Shown here piece by piece: positions 20,405 to 33,075 of a stretch of 64,000 nt of DNA; within the stretch, counting starts at the first letter, position 1, and every line of letters begins with the position of its first letter. The stretch is from Hymenopus coronatus (lineage: Eukaryota > Arthropoda > Insecta > Mantodea > Hymenopodidae), in assembly GCA_030762935.1 (NCBI GenBank), contig CM060899.1, positions 13,623,001-13,687,000 of the forward strand, given 5' to 3'. The notes beneath the pieces are model-generated. The model saw only the letters and a list, made by a program, of their open reading frames with translations. It was not told the origin of the DNA and ran no database searches. The position numbers and the translations under genes are program-made.

Positions 20405-23400
20405 AGACAGGTGGGGGCTCCTTCACAAACAGATATCAATGTGTAAAATAACAGTGCACAATCGAGCCACCATAAACTCTTCGCGTCGAGATTTGCGTGA
20501 GGAGGTTGCCCAGTGTAAGGGGAGCTCCTTTAACTACCTAAGTTTGTTCCCGCAGAGAGCTAACCACTCTGCATGCCAGGACGAAAACACCGCTCTCCGG
20601 ACAACAAGCTTAAAATCGTCAGAAGCTTATAAAATGTGGAGGGTATCCTGGATGCGCTTTACGAGAGGATGGTAGTTGTACAGCACACAAATTCTCTGAA
20701 GGACACTAAGGGAATCACTGAACATAGAGAAGGGCGCGGTATATGGCATACAGCTCTGCACGGTAAATAGATTTGCTGCTAGATAAACCGAGAATAGAAG
20801 TTTCGGTTCCAGATACAAACGCACATCCAACGCCGTCGTTACACTAATGCCATCGGTGTATGGACGAATGTGGCCATTGTATTTTGATAAAAATTCTAAA
20901 ATATAAGAACGGATACTAGACACAGGCTTAGAATATTTGCCGAGATCTACATGGGAGAAGGTGAACACTTTCCCCCCTGGGAAACATGCTAGGAATTCCG
21001 CTATCGTGTTTCCGAAGCAGTTCTTGGAAACGGAAATCTGCTGGACTGGGACTAAGGGAGAGGTTCCTATAACGGTCGTCCAGCTCGGTGGAGAAAATAC
21101 TAGTACATTTTGGATACCCAGGCGAACACTTCAGCCCACAGCCATAATTGGGTAATAGAGCATCACGCCGACATAGCAGGGAGTTGTGCCGCTTCAGCGT
21201 AGAGGCTTACGATTGGGCTGGTAGGAAACGCACCTAAGGTCTAATTATGGACCTATCTAATCGTCTCAGCGCAGATGGTTGGTGTGAGGAATACACAATG
21301 CATCCATAGTCTAACTTGGATCCGATCCGCGCACGATAGACACGGAGAAGCACAGTCCGATCGGCTCCCCAAGATTTGCCACTTAGTATCCGTAAAATAT
21401 TCAGAGAACGGACACACCGCGCTTTGAGCTCTGCTATATGTGGTGACCAGCAGAGTTTCTGATCCAATACAAATCCCAGGAATCTCATCTCATCAGCAAA
21501 GGAAGTAAATCATGCCCAAGCCGAAGACTAGGCGTCAATCGCCACCAATGGCGCCAAAGGTTAACGCAGACGGATTTCTCAGTCGAGAAACGAAAGCCGT
21601 TTTTCGACCTCCAATCATAAAGATCGTCCAAAAACCGCTGGAGACGGCGTTCCAAAAAAGACGTACGCTGAGAAGCACAAAAGATGGCAAAATCGTCTAT
21701 GAATAAGCAGGACGAGACACCTGGTGGAACACACTCAGATATAGAATTAAACTCTATAGCAAACAGCGTCACACTCAGTACCGATCCCTATGGCAGACCG
21801 TTCCCTTGAATAAAATGGTTACTCGTTAAATGCGGTCCCTCATAAACTCCTGAATAAACAACGGTAGGCGCCCACGTATATCCCAGTTGAGAAGGAAACG
21901 TAAGATCCCTGCTCGCCAATGCGTATCATAAGCCTTCTCGAGGTCATAAAATATCCCGACTCTTTGACAGTTCTTAAGAAAGCCATTCATGATCTGCGTT
22001 GACAGTGATACAAGGTGGTCTGCTGCTGACCGACATCGGCGAATGCTGCATTGCATGTTTGTCAGTAAATTGTGGGAATCCAGCCACCACATCAAGCGTC
22101 CATTTATCATGCGTTCCATTACCTTGCAAACGCAACTGGTGAGGGAAATACGACAACTGCTGAACGTAAGATCACGATCTTTCCCTTTTCGGAAAAAGTG
22201 GCATCAACCCAGACACGATTGTAGATCTCGAGAAAGAAAGCCTTACTCGTAGCAGAGAGAAGTTGCAGGCATTTGTACGCGGATGCCATCTGGACTTGGT
22301 GCAGTGTGTCGCGAAGATGAAAGCGCATGGTCTAACTCAGCCATGGTGAAGAGTCGATTGTAATTATAAAGGTTTCCGAAACTAAAGGAGAATCCTTGTG
22401 ATTCCACCTGGGCGTTAACGGCAAGAAACACAGGGGAATAGTGATCTGAGGGAAAATACTGCCTAAAGCTTTCGCCACACGGCAAATGTTTCAACAACAG
22501 CTGCAGCAGGTGTTTTGAGACCGGCGATTGGTAGATGGATCAATTTACCGGCCATAGGCCTAACTTATCCCATACGACAGAGGAAAGGTGTATGTCTATT
22601 ATAGGAGCTTACCAACTCGTTCCGTGCTCGCTTTTTACTGTCTTTAATAACTTCTCTGGATTTAGCGCGCATCTTCTTATAATGTATTAAGTTAGCCAGC
22701 CTAGGACGACGCTGGAAATCCCGAAGAGCACGTCTGCGGGCACGAATGGCATCCCGACATTCATTTGTTCACCAGGGAACAGGAAATCAACGAGGTTGCC
22801 CTGTCGACTGCGGGATAGACTGCTCAGCAGCAGAAAAAATTGTTGTTGCGATGTGTTCAACTAAGGAATCCACCGAATCGTGCTCGCTGCAGTTGAAAAC
22901 AGCCAAGCGGGAAAAAAAGGTTCCATTTTGCTTAATCTAGGAACCATCGAGGCAAATGTGAGGAACGTACAACCGGTGATAGCAGACATTAGAATGCAAG
23001 TCAGAGATGATATTCCAGTGCAAGGAAACTACCAACTGCGGAGAACAAACAGCTATGTCCAGGTGGGAGACACTATAAAAGGAGTCAGGTATAGATGTGG
23101 GTTCTCCGGTGTCCAAGAGAGATAGGTGTTAATTGCCAAAGAAATCGGCAATAAGCTAACCTTCCGCATAAGCCCGAGAGGATCCTCACAATGGGCAGTA
23201 GGCATTCACGTCACCAACTAGTAGATATGGTGCAGGTAGCTGACAAACTAGGTCTTCTAAATCAGTGCGTGAGAAGTCAAAGGGGGACAGAAGATAAATA
23301 CTACAAATGGTGAATTTGGTAGAGGGCAACGTGATTCGTGCAGCGATCGACTGGATATCAGACTGTAAAGACACGGATTCAGTGTAAAAGTCATCTCTGA

Positions 23401-23530
23401 CGAGTATCGTAGCAAGCATGTGCAGGCATCCCCTCTGCCGGCGATAAATCACACCGTACAGTGGAGTAGTGCCGAAAGGTGAAATTGTCATGTGATCGGA
23501 GCGTAGTCACTTGTAGGGAAATAACCAGAG
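20405..23530 (-). pseudogene. Copy B ORF2: endonuclease, reverse transcriptase, RNase H
   Basis: Order from the right: endonuclease remnants (23491-23186) with TICSIYLLSPFDF and LLVGDVNAYCPL. Linker and RT N-terminus follow (22497-22119) with MAELDHALSSSRH and APSPDGIRVQ. Next are MERMINGRLMWWLDSHNLL and FYDLEKAYDTHWR (22119-21826), CLFIDDFAIFC with the catalytic Asp-Asp (21772-21485), and the thumb FLGFVLDQKLCW (21488-21234). The RNase H remnant (20968-20627) has RPYTDG and YTAPFS. The last part is antisense to 20440-20560. Frames change at least six times, so no protein of useful length can be made. Family: non-LTR retrotransposon ORF2 with AP-endonuclease and C-terminal RNase H. Confidence 0.75.
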
Positions 23531-23639
23531 GCTGAAGATGGTGCAGCAACAGCTCAAGCTCTGGTCATTGTGGTCGAGGACCCCTTATGTTCCTCTGTAT
23601 GACAGTCATTGTGCATAGTATGAGATACGATTTAAATCG

Positions 23640-25371
23640 ATAGACATTTCTGCATATTCGTCACTGCTGGTCAGTTCAATTTGTCCTTTTTAGGTGTAAG
23701 ACTGACATTGTTTTCAGAAGCACGATCGTGGCGCTTTGGCACTGTCTGTCTGGCGGTGGGAGTAGAATCCTCCTGGTTCATTTCCTCCACGAGGGAGGAG
23801 GACCTCTCTCCAATACAGAATTTCGGTTCGAGGTTCTCGAACTGAATTAGAGGTGCTGATCGACATAGATGGTCGTCGCCGATCAGTACTCCCTCCTGAA
23901 GATTCCTCCGAATAGGACCGGCGTGGGGATTGGCGTGGCCTATCTATTCCCTTAGTTGTTTTGGGATGGGATTAAACACTCTCTAGCAAGAAGTCGGTCC
24001 TACAAGCTTGTCTTAAAAGTTTTTGCCGGAGCAGAAACATAACGGATGAGCCGGTCTTGGTGCCCGAGGTCGAAGGTTTGAGAGATACTTTATCTGGACT
24101 CCGCTGAACAGTGGCATTACAGTGTTATTGCCGATGTAGGCTTAGAAATGGAGGACTTTGGGTGTTGCCTGGCGGTGAGAGCCCTGTCAGAAATAGTTGC
24201 CCCGTTAATATTGCAAATTTGGGTAGCAACTTCCGTACGCGGTACCGACTTAGCTATAACGGAACTGTAGCTACCGAAATGCAGGAATGGAAGGTTGGTG
24301 AAGACGGATGAACTTACGGGCTTCTGAGAAGGACACCTTCTCCCGTATCAATATTCCCTGGATCGCTCCCTCCTCCGTAAAACGGGGGCCATCTTGGGAA
24401 CTAGATGGGTGTTCCTCACTGCAATTCAGTCGCCCTCCGTGGTGTAATGGTTACCATGCTGACTTCATATACCCAAGGTCGCGGGTTCAAACCCGGCAGA
24501 GGACGATAAACTTTTTCGGGCGCAAAATAATTAGCATGGCTTCCTTCGGAAGGGAAGTAAAGCCGTTTGTCCCGTGTCGCAGATTTACGTCACGTAAAAG
24601 AACCTCAAGCCTGATTGAGAGGCCTCTGAGCAAAATTAAGCGGTCTTTAACGCCCAATTTAGAACAGAACGATGAGAACCACAGCAGTTAAAGAGCGTCC
24701 ATAAATAACACAACATTTTTTTTCACTGCAATTCACACAAGATGAAGTGGCAGAACAAGTTCAATCGTGCGATACGTCTCCACATAGAGTATATGTAGGA
24801 TGACGAGTACAAATCTCACTGCTGTGCCCAAACCTCTGGCATATGTAATATCTGAGTGGGCTGGGAATATAGGGCCTAAACTCGATAATTTCATACCCTG
24901 CCTTAATTCTTTGAGAGAGATCCACCCGATCAAAGGTAAGGAACAGGGTACAGGAAGAACAAACTCACCCGCTGCACCCTGTAAACAGATGTTACACCCT
25001 GGTCTGTCAAATCCTCTTGAAGCTCCTCATTGGACAAACCGTCCAATGCGCGGGTGGCGATAACGCCACGTGAGGAGTTCAAGGTCTTGTGCTACTTGAC
25101 CTTAATCAGGTAACTGCCTAACATTTTGGCTTTGAGTAGTTTTCCTGCATGGGGTGCTGTATGTTTTTACCAGGAGGGTGCCTTTGCGAGTTTTAATACA
25201 GGAGTGTACCGGACCAGCAATTTGGTCGAGACCCTTTTGTACAGCAAAAGGTTTGGGAGAAGTAAGTGTCCGACCTTCCTCTGTCCCTGTTATTACTAAG
25301 TAGCGAGGACCGCTACTTTCGGCTACTTCTTGTCCAGTAATTAATTTAGTTTTAGGTTTTTGGTTTGCCAT
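23640..25371 (-). pseudogene. Copy B ORF1 (gag-like), interrupted by SINE-3
   Basis: Starts MANQKPKTK at 25371. An N-terminal segment with GPRYLVITGTEEGR, VQKGLDQIAGPV and GTLLVKT runs to 25102. Frames then break; the segment corresponding to RVDLPQ.. and the CCHC knuckles is read through 24930-24740 in pieces. SINE-3 with its TSD occupies 24416-24735. The C-terminal part, antisense to 23640-24110, ends in the Met-Gln-Lys-Arg-like codons shared by the family. Gag-like ORF1s bind the element RNA. Confidence 0.7.
24416..24735 (+). mobile_element. SINE-3, full copy in copy B, 13-bp TSD
   Basis: TCACTGCAATTCA occurs at 24416-24428 and 24723-24735. The body (24429-24722) starts GTCGCCCTCCGTGGTGTAAT, with box A TGGTGTAATGG and box B GGTTCAAACCC, a tRNA-like head. 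It continues GGCAGAGGACG, GCATGGCTTCCTTCGGAAGG, ACGTAAAAGAACCTCAAGC and ends CAGTTAAAGAGCGTCCATAA then ATAACAC and T-rich sequence. It postdates copy B. Confidence 0.9.
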
Positions 25372-25771
25372 AAAATGATATTAAGTTTCATCCCCCAGTG
25401 CTCCTCACCCACCAATGGAGCCCAACAAGGGGTCACCTCACTGGAGTGACAGGGCCACACAGGGGATATAGCAGGCTTCCCGTCCCACTCACCTTGAAGT
25501 TCGGTATAATACCTAGTCCTGGCCGATTGACTAGGGGTGGGTTAGTCCCTAGCCTCCCGTTTAGGTGAAGCAGAAACCAAAGCGGTGTATTAGGCTGCAC
25601 ACTGTCCCCAGTCACTGAAGATCAGAAGCCCAGGCTCAGATGCACCACCAACCAGGATATTCCTTTCTACCGACACGGGTCTCCACGCAAGGCCTACACG
25701 TGGGTGGGCATTTTGACCTACTGACTCCCTCACCACTCGGAGATTGCCCATAGAGGCACCTGAGGTTAGCC

Positions 25772-27500
25772 CTGTCTTCTCAGGTGAGAAACAGAAGCCG
25801 TTTTTTGTGCTCCAATCATAGAGACTGTCCAAAAAGGGTGTACGCTGAGAAGTACAGTAAATGGCAAAGGCATCTACGAATAAACAGGGCGAGACCCATG
25901 GGGGAGCACATTACGATATGAAATGCATCGCTATAGAAAACAGCGTCACGCTTAGTGTCGATCCCTGTGGCACGCTGTTCTCTTGAATAAATGGTAAGCA
26001 AAAATCGAGCCTACCCTTACTCGGAAAGCCCGGTCCAACAGAAATTCCTGAATGAACAACGGTAGGCGTCGATAAAAATTTCAGTTGTGGAGGGAACATA
26101 ATATCCCTGCTTGCCAACACATATCACAGGCTTTCTCAAATTCAAAAACTATTCCAACCGTTTAACAGTTTTTAAGAAAGCCGTTCATAATCTGCGTCGA
26201 TAGCGATACAAGATGGTCAACTGCTGACCGACGCCGTCGTAAACCGCACTGGGCATTAATCAATAGGCTGTTGGATTCTAGTCACCACACCAACCGTCCA
26301 TTAGTCATGCGTTCTAGCACCTTGCAAATGCAGCTTGAGAAATAAATATGGCGGTGGCTGGAAGGAAGGTGACGGTCCTTCCCAGGTTTCAGAATAGGTA
26401 TAACGGTCTGGAAAAGTGGCGTCAACCCAGACCCGGCTATAACCTTCGAGTAGGAAAGCCTTACTATCAGGAGAAAGATGTTGCAACATTTGGACGTGCA
26501 TGCCATCTGGACCAGGCGCAGAGTTCCGCGAAGATTTAAGTGCATGGTCTAACTCCGCCATGGTGAAAACGCATTTGTTTTCCTCAAGATTTCCGGAACG
26601 AAAGGAATGCACTTGAGAATCCGCCTGATCCTAAACTCTAAGGAACTCATGGGGATAGTTGTCTGAGCTAGACACCTGAGCGAAAGCACGGCATAAAATG
26701 TTAGCCACGTCAACTGTGTTAACAACAGTTCTGAGCGGTTCTGGTGACTAGCGATTGGCATATGGGTCAATTTGCCGGCCACACGCCTCAACTTATTCCA
26801 TACGTCAGAGGAAGGGGTATGTCTATTAAAGGAAGCTAAAAATTTGTTTCAGGATGTCATTTTGCTATCCTTAATAGCTTGCCGAGATTGTGCACGCATT
26901 TTCCTATAGGGTATTAGGTTTTCCCGTGTTGGGCGACGCTGGAAAATCCTGAAATCACGCCTGCGGGCACAAATAGCAGTCTGGCACTCGTAGGTCCACC
27001 AAGGTACCGGAAAGCGACGAGTACGGCCAGTGGGACCTGGAATGGATTGCTCAGCAGAGGATAGAACTATCTCTTTGAAGTGTTCAACTAAATAGGTCAC
27101 AGAGGTGTGCTCATCATAGTTAAATGCAGCCAAGCAGGAATACAAATCCCAGTTGGCTTGATCTAAGCGCCAGTTTGGTTAACGGGTGGAACATGCAGGA
27201 TGCGTCAAGAAACTAATAAGACATGGGAAGTGACCATTTGAATGTAAACCAGAGATGATATTCCAACTTAAGGAAACTGCTAACTGGGGTGAGCAAATAT
27301 CTATATCAAGGTATGGAACAGTATGAAAGGCGTCAGGAAAAATGTGGACTCTCCGGTGTTCAAGAGAGCCTAATTATTACTGTCCAAGAAGTTTGCTATG
27401 AGCTTACCTCTCGCACATGAACGAGGTCAGCCCCAAAGTGGGTGATGGGCATTCACATCTCCTACTACCAGAAATGGTGGAGACAACTGCGGAACTACAA
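25772..27500 (-). mobile_element. Jockey-like LINE copy C (RT to endonuclease end), probably one half of a split copy
   Basis: From the right: the end of the endonuclease region (GTGATGGGCATTCACATCTC, antisense of the GDVNAH block) at ~27440-27460. The linker follows at 27145-26849 with FPVPWWTYECQTAICARRR. RT N-terminus 26612-26282 has MAELDHALKSSRN, APGPDGMHVQ and MTNGRLVW. RT palm remnants run to 25772. It ends left against copy B and right against copy D's 3' end. Its missing 5' part matches copy E, beyond D. Confidence 0.7.
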
Positions 27501-27689
27501 TAAAAAGCAACTAAAAGGAATGCACCAAAAACCAGTTCCTCTGTGCTAAAATTCAAACAGCTAAAAGTTTTAATATGTATATAACCTAAGCTACCAATAC
27601 GTTACCAGAGGACGAAAGAAAATAGCAAGCTAAAACTTAACATACAGATTAAAAGGCACATAAGATAAGAGATTAAAAACACTCGCTAC

Positions 27690-30600
27690 CGCTCCGGTAT
27701 CATCCGCCAGTATTTCTGAGTTTCGCCGGCATCTGCAGAGCGGCTCGTAGATGAGCTAGACGAGCACACTCTAGCATTAAGTGAGAGACTGACAGTGTCT
27801 GTCCACAGAGCACACACATTGGAGCAGGTTTCCTCTGAAGCAGATAGTTGTGTGTACAAACGCAGTGGCCAATACGTAACCAAGCCAATACAACCACCTC
27901 ACAACGAGAGACACGTGAGGAGGTCACCCAGTTCCCTGGAAGGTCCTTCAATGCACGGAGCTTGTTGTCGCGGAGTGCAGACCATTCCTTATGCCAGCAC
28001 GAAAGCACCAACTTCCGCACAACAAGCCGGAAGTCCTCCTATGTCACACAAGAGATGTTTATACTGGGTTCTGTAGTTGCCGCGTTTGCTGCTGAGTCCG
28101 CTAAGTCGTTCCTGGGCAAGCCAGCGTGTCCGGGAATCCCTGCACACTTTCCTTTTTTGACATTTACGCCCGATGTGTGCAAAACGTGCAGCAGATCCTG
28201 AATTCGCTGCACAAGAGAGTATTGGTTGTACAATTCCCGAACACTCTGAAGGGCACTAAGGGAATCACTTAAAATAAGGCAGTTACCCAAACTGCTGCGG
28301 CGAACATACAGAATAAATCAATAGATGGCATACAGCTCTGCAGTATAAATCGACGTGTTAATATGCAAACTGAAAGTATGTGGTGGGCTACCAGTAAGTA
28401 AAGCACATCCAACATAATCGCTGCACTTACTGCCATCGGTGTAAATTATAGATCCGCCATTGTATTGGGATAAAATTCTAAAAAACCAAGTACGGATACT
28501 CGACAGAGGCAGTGCAGATTTCTCATAAGCTGTCATCCCGAGATCTACGTGGGAGGCAGCACTTAACCAAGGTTGGTACACCCTTTCCCCCTTCGGAAAC
28601 ATGTTTCCGAAGAAGCACACGGAAACGGAAACCTGCAAGCCGTGGACTAAGTAAATGGTTGCGATATCGCTCATCAGGTTCAGTAGAGAACAAAGGGATA
28701 ATCGTCGTGTGCAGAGGTATGCACTTAAGGGCACAAACACGATTTCCTAAAATGACATCACGCCGAAACCGCAGAAGGGGTTCTGCCGATTCGGCGTAGA
28801 GACTCACAACCTGGAGAGTTGGAAATGCCCCAAAAGCCACATGGATGCCCTGATTATAGACAGGGTCCAAACGTCTCAGCACAAATGGTCATGCAGAAGA
28901 ATAAACGATGCATCCATAGTCTAACTTAGATCGGATCAGTGCACGATAAAGACGCATCAGTATAATATGCACCCTAAGATGCGCCACTTAGTATCCGTAA
29001 AATATTTAGACAAGGGTCACACCGCGCTTTATGCTGTGATATATGTGATGACCAGCATAGTGTTCGATCGAATACCATCCCCAGGAATCTCAACCTCACC
29101 TGCGAAGGGAAGTAAGTTTGGTCCAAGTTGAAGAGTGGGAGCCATTCGCCACCTACGACATCAGAAGTTATCGCAGACTGTCTTCTCGGGTGAGAAACGA
29201 ATACTAGTTTTCGAGCTCCAGTCATAAAGATTGTAAAACACCGCTGGAGACAGCGATCCAAACACGTGTACGCTGAGAGGTACAGCAAATCGCAAAGTCG
29301 TCCACGAATAAACAGGAAGGGACATCTGGGAGAGCACAGTCCGATATGGAATTTTTCACTATAGGCAAACAGCGTCACGCTTAGTACCGAGACCTGCGGC
29401 ACTGCGTTCTCTAGAATAAAATGGTTAGAAGAAACCGACCCGACCTTTACTCGGAAAAAGCGGACCCGCATACACTCACGAATGAATAATGGTAAGCGTC
29501 CACATATATTCCAGCTGTAGAGGGAGAGTAAAATATTTTGATCGCCAGCACGTATCATAAGCCTTCTCAAAGTCAAAAGATGTCCCAACCGTCCGACAAT
29601 TCTGAAGGAAGCCATTCTTGATCTGCGTGGATAACGACACAAGGTGGTCAACTGCTGATCGACGTCTTCGAATACCACATTGGATGTTGGTCAGAAGATT
29701 GTGGGATTCCAGCCACCACACCAACCGTCCATTGATCATGCGTTCTATCCCCTTGCAAGCACAACTGGTGAGTGAAATTGGACGACAGTTGGAAGGAAGG
29801 TAACGGTCCCTTCCAGGTTTCAAAATAGGTATGATGGTGGCCTCCGGACGCTGAGTTGGAAAAGTGTCATCTACCCTGACACGATTATAGACCTCGAGGA
29901 GGAAAGCTTTACCTTCAGGAGTCATATGTTGCAACATTTGGATGTGGATACCATCTGGACCAGGCGCAGGGTTTCGAGAAGATGAAAGAGCATGGTTTAG
30001 CTCCTGCATGGTGAAAATGTGGTTGCAGTCCACAAGGTTTCCAGAGTGGAAGGCCAATCCTAGAGATTCAAACTGAGCCTTAACTGGAAGAAACTGAGGG
30101 GAATGGTTCTCTGTGCTAGACACTTGAGCGAATGCACTGCCAAGGCTGTTAGCCATGTCAAGCCCATCAACCACGGGGCCTGCATTAGTCTTCAAACCAG
30201 CTATCGGCAGATGGGTCGGTTTTCCGGCTACACGCCTTTTAACTTATCCCATACGACAGAGGAAGGTGCATGTTGATTAAAAGAACCTACGAACTGGCTC
30301 CACGATTGCTTTTTGCTATCCTTAATAGCATGTCTACATTTGATATGCATCTTATATTGTATTAGTTTATCCAGCGTAGCTCGACGCTGGAAGATCCGAA
30401 GAGTACGTTTGCGAGCACGAATGGCATGTCGGAATTCTTCCGTCCACCAAGGAGCCGGAAAGCGAAGGGGACAGCCAGTCGTCCGCGGAATAGAAAGCTC
30501 AGCAGCTGAAATTATTGTCAACTAAAAAGTCCACCGAGTCGTGCTCCTGATAGTGAAAAACGGTCAAACCAGAATAAAACCTCCAATTGGCACATTCTAA

Positions 30601-31200
30601 GAGCCACCTAGGTGTACGGATGGGACATATATCCTGTGCTAAGATAAAACAAGAATAGGAAAATGGTCGCTACATTGTAAGTCAGAGATGATATTCCATT
30701 GTAAGGAAACATCCAATTGTGGAGAGCAATCTGATATATCCAGGTGAGAAAAACTGTTGAAGGTTTCAGAAAGAAATTCAGGCTCTCTCGTGTTTAGGAG
30801 AGAGAGTAAGTGAATCCAGGAAACCGGCGCTCAGTTGACCTCTCGCACAAGCCCGAGGGGAGTTCCAAAGTGAGTGGTGAGCATTCACGTCCCCTACCAG
30901 CAGAAAAGGGGTTGGTAGATGGGAGACTAGGTCTGCCACATCAATGTACGAGAGGCCGTCAGATGGAGGTACATATATACCGTAAATGGTGAAGCAGAGG
31001 GAACGTAGCTTAATCTTTACAGCAATGGACTGTATGTCAGATCGAATGGGTACACAGTCGGCGAAGACATTATCTCTGATAAGACTCATGGTATCCCATG
31101 TGCAGGAACTCCATCAGCCGGTGATATATCACACCGGAGAGAGGATTACTGTTTTATTTTAAGGCAAACTTGGGGACGGAGCTTGTTCTCTTGCAAGCAT
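27690..31200 (-). pseudogene. Copy D ORF2: endonuclease, RT, RNase H, zinc-knuckle tail
   Basis: Endonuclease (31200-30778): FTIYGIYVPPSD and FLLVGDVNAHHSLWN. Linker (30521-30228): RFPAPWWTEEFRHAIRARKR. RT (30195-28974): MQELNHALSSSRNPAPGPDG, IPILKPGRDRYLPSNCRPIS, MINGRLVWWLESHNLLTNI and FDFEKAYDTCWR. After a frameshift near 29535 come RLPLFIRECMRVRFFRV and FLGMVFDRTLCWSSH. The catalytic FVDD block is in a further frame near 29300. RNase H (28740-28039) has IYTDGSK and IPGHAGLPRNDLADSAA. The C-terminal domain (28020-27700) has CVLCGQTLSVSHLMLECARL, a CCHC-like knuckle typical of these ORF2 tails. The longest intact RT stretch is 239 codons. Confidence 0.85.
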
Positions 31201-31309
31201 ACGACCAAAGGTTGATTCTGGTGGAGCAACAATTTAAGCTCTTGTCGATGTGATCTAATTCCATGTATGTTCCTCTGTAGGATAGCCCTGGGATTGGAAT
31301 AGGATAATT

Positions 31310-32625
31310 TTTAAATAGAAAGGCGTTTCTGCATATTTGGCTGTGTTGGTCGGTTTAGTTTGTTTTTCTCCTCCTGGTCCATCTCCTCCACGGGGGAGGC
31401 CCCCTTTCCGAATGAGAATTTCTGTTCCAGAACCTCGAACCGATTGGAGGTACTGATCGACGGTCGCCAATCTGGGCTCTCCCCAGAAGATTCCTCAGAA
31501 GAGAATCTACACGAATAGTAGCGTGGACTTTGCCATCCCTTAGATTTTTGGGGGGCGAATTTGAATGCTCTTTCAGTAAATCGGTCCGGACACATTTGGT
31601 CTTACAAGTTTACGCAGTTGCAGTATTCTCAGCGGTTATGGCTGGCTTAGTTCCCGACGTAGAAGGCTTGGGATCGTGAAGCCAAAGAAGAAGTGGAAAC
31701 AGATGACATTATAAGTGGTCTGGCTACGAGAGACTTTTCTACAATAGTGGCCCCGTTGAAATCGCAGGTCTACGTTGCGATTTCCCGCTTCGGTACTGGT
31801 TTAGATAGAGCCGAGCTGTAGGAACCAGACTGCGGGACGGAGGATTGGCGGATTCACAGGAGCTTCCGAGAAGAACACCTTCGCTTTCATTAGGATCTCC
31901 TGGATCGCCCTCTCCTCTCCAAAATGGGGACAGTCGCGGGAATTAGATGGATGCTCAGCGCCGCCGTTAACACAGCACGGAGCCGATGTACAACCTCCAT
32001 CGTGCGTGGCATCTCCATGTAGACCGCATGTTGTCACATATAGACCGACCAATACAAAACTCGCTAGTGTGCCCAAAGCGTGGGCTTTTAAAACATTGCA
32101 GCGGGTTCGGGATGTATGGCCTAACTTCGATGGTTCCGTACCCTGCCACAAATCCTTGAGGGAGATCTATCGGATCAAAAGTATCAAACAAGGTACGGGT
32201 AGGCACATATTCACCATTAACTTTCCGCTGAACCATATAGGTGACGCCTTGAGCTGAGAGCTCCTACTAAATTTCCTCATTATATAAACCGTCCAATGCG
32301 CGGGTGGTGACAACGTCGCGCGAGGCATCCAAGACTTGTGCATTGCGATTTTCACAGGGTAGCTGCCTAACATATTTACTCGCAATGGTTTTGATGCCTG
32401 GGATGCGGAGACTGCTTCAACCAGGAGCGTGGCATTACGAGAGCGAGTGCACGACTTCGCCGGACCAGCTTTTTTATCCAGGGCTTTTTGAATAAGAAAT
32501 GGGCTAACAGTTGTAAATTTCTTTCCTTCCTCTATCCTATATATAACCAAGTAGCGAGGACCACTGGATTCGACTACTTCCTTTCCGAAAATTAAACTGG
32601 GTTCGGGTTTTGCTTTGGAAGCCAT
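31310..32625 (-). pseudogene. Copy D ORF1 (gag-like)
   Basis: Starts MASKAKPEPSLIFGKEV at 32625 and reads GPRYLVIYRIEEGKKF, IQKALDKKAGPAKSC and LVEAVSASQA. After a frame change: YRVQRKVNGEYVPTRTLF, FDPIDLPQGF, YGTIEVRPYIPNPLQC and the knuckle region in pieces (GHTSEFC, CGLHGDATHDGGC), with the later Cys pattern CVNGGAEHPSNSRDCP. The C-terminal Ser/Arg-rich part ends PNMQKRLSI near 31311. The CCHC-type Cys/His spacing identifies a retrotransposon gag; at least three frameshifts. Confidence 0.8.
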
Positions 32626-33075
32626 AAAAAGTATGGTATAAATTCATCCCCCAGTGCCCCCCACCCACCACGGAGCCCAACATGGGTTCACCCCACCCTG
32701 GTGACAGAGCTACACAGGGGATATAGCAGGCACGCCGTCCCACTCACCCTGGATTTCGGTATAATACATAGTCCTTGCCGATTGACTACGGGGGGGGGTA
32801 GTCACTAGCCTCCCGTTTAGGAGAAGCAGAAACCAAAGCGGTGTATTAGGCTGCGCACCCTCCCCAGTTACTGAAGAAAACAGGAGGCCAAGCCCCGATG
32901 CGCAACCCTCAACCAACCAGGACTTCCACCGGCACGGGTCTCCACGCACGGCCTACACATGGGGGAGCATTTTAACCTACTGACTCCCTCACTACTCTGA
33001 GGTTGCCCACAGAGAGTCAACGTTGGCTCGGACCCTGGATGCGCCTAACCTGTACCTACCGTAGTAGGCCCCTAG

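Larger units (their letters stand above)
20400..25771 (-). mobile_element. Jockey-like LINE copy B, long but decayed
   Basis: Reads on the - strand from a partial 5' UTR (25771) through ORF1 (to ~23630) and ORF2 (to 20400). The 5' end lacks the terminal CCCAGGGGCCTACTACG block and meets copy C's RT sequence at ~25771. The 3' end lacks the 3' UTR. SINE-3 interrupts ORF1. About 110 bases of the RNase H region are missing near 20635, compared with copy G. Confidence 0.8.
27501..33075 (-). mobile_element. Jockey-like LINE copy D, nearly full length
   Basis: 5' end at ~33075 (the family start AGGGGCCTACTACGGTAGGT on the - strand), 5' UTR to 32626, ORF1, ORF2 and a 3' UTR to ~27501. About 5.6 kb. 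All domains are present in order but in changing frames. No trinucleotide tail is visible at the left end, unlike copies G and F, so the last bases may be lost. It lies between C and E, whose ends are adjacent positions of the same consensus (see findings). Confidence 0.8.

Noticed and set aside
24425..24500. tRNA gene-like sequence with A and B boxes
   Set aside because: It is the head of SINE-3, with a non-tRNA body and TSD. The same applies to 17848-17910, 18650-18727 and 57930-57996.
24308..24691. 127-codon open frame on the + strand
   Set aside because: Crosses the boundary of antisense gag and SINE-3; a chance frame.
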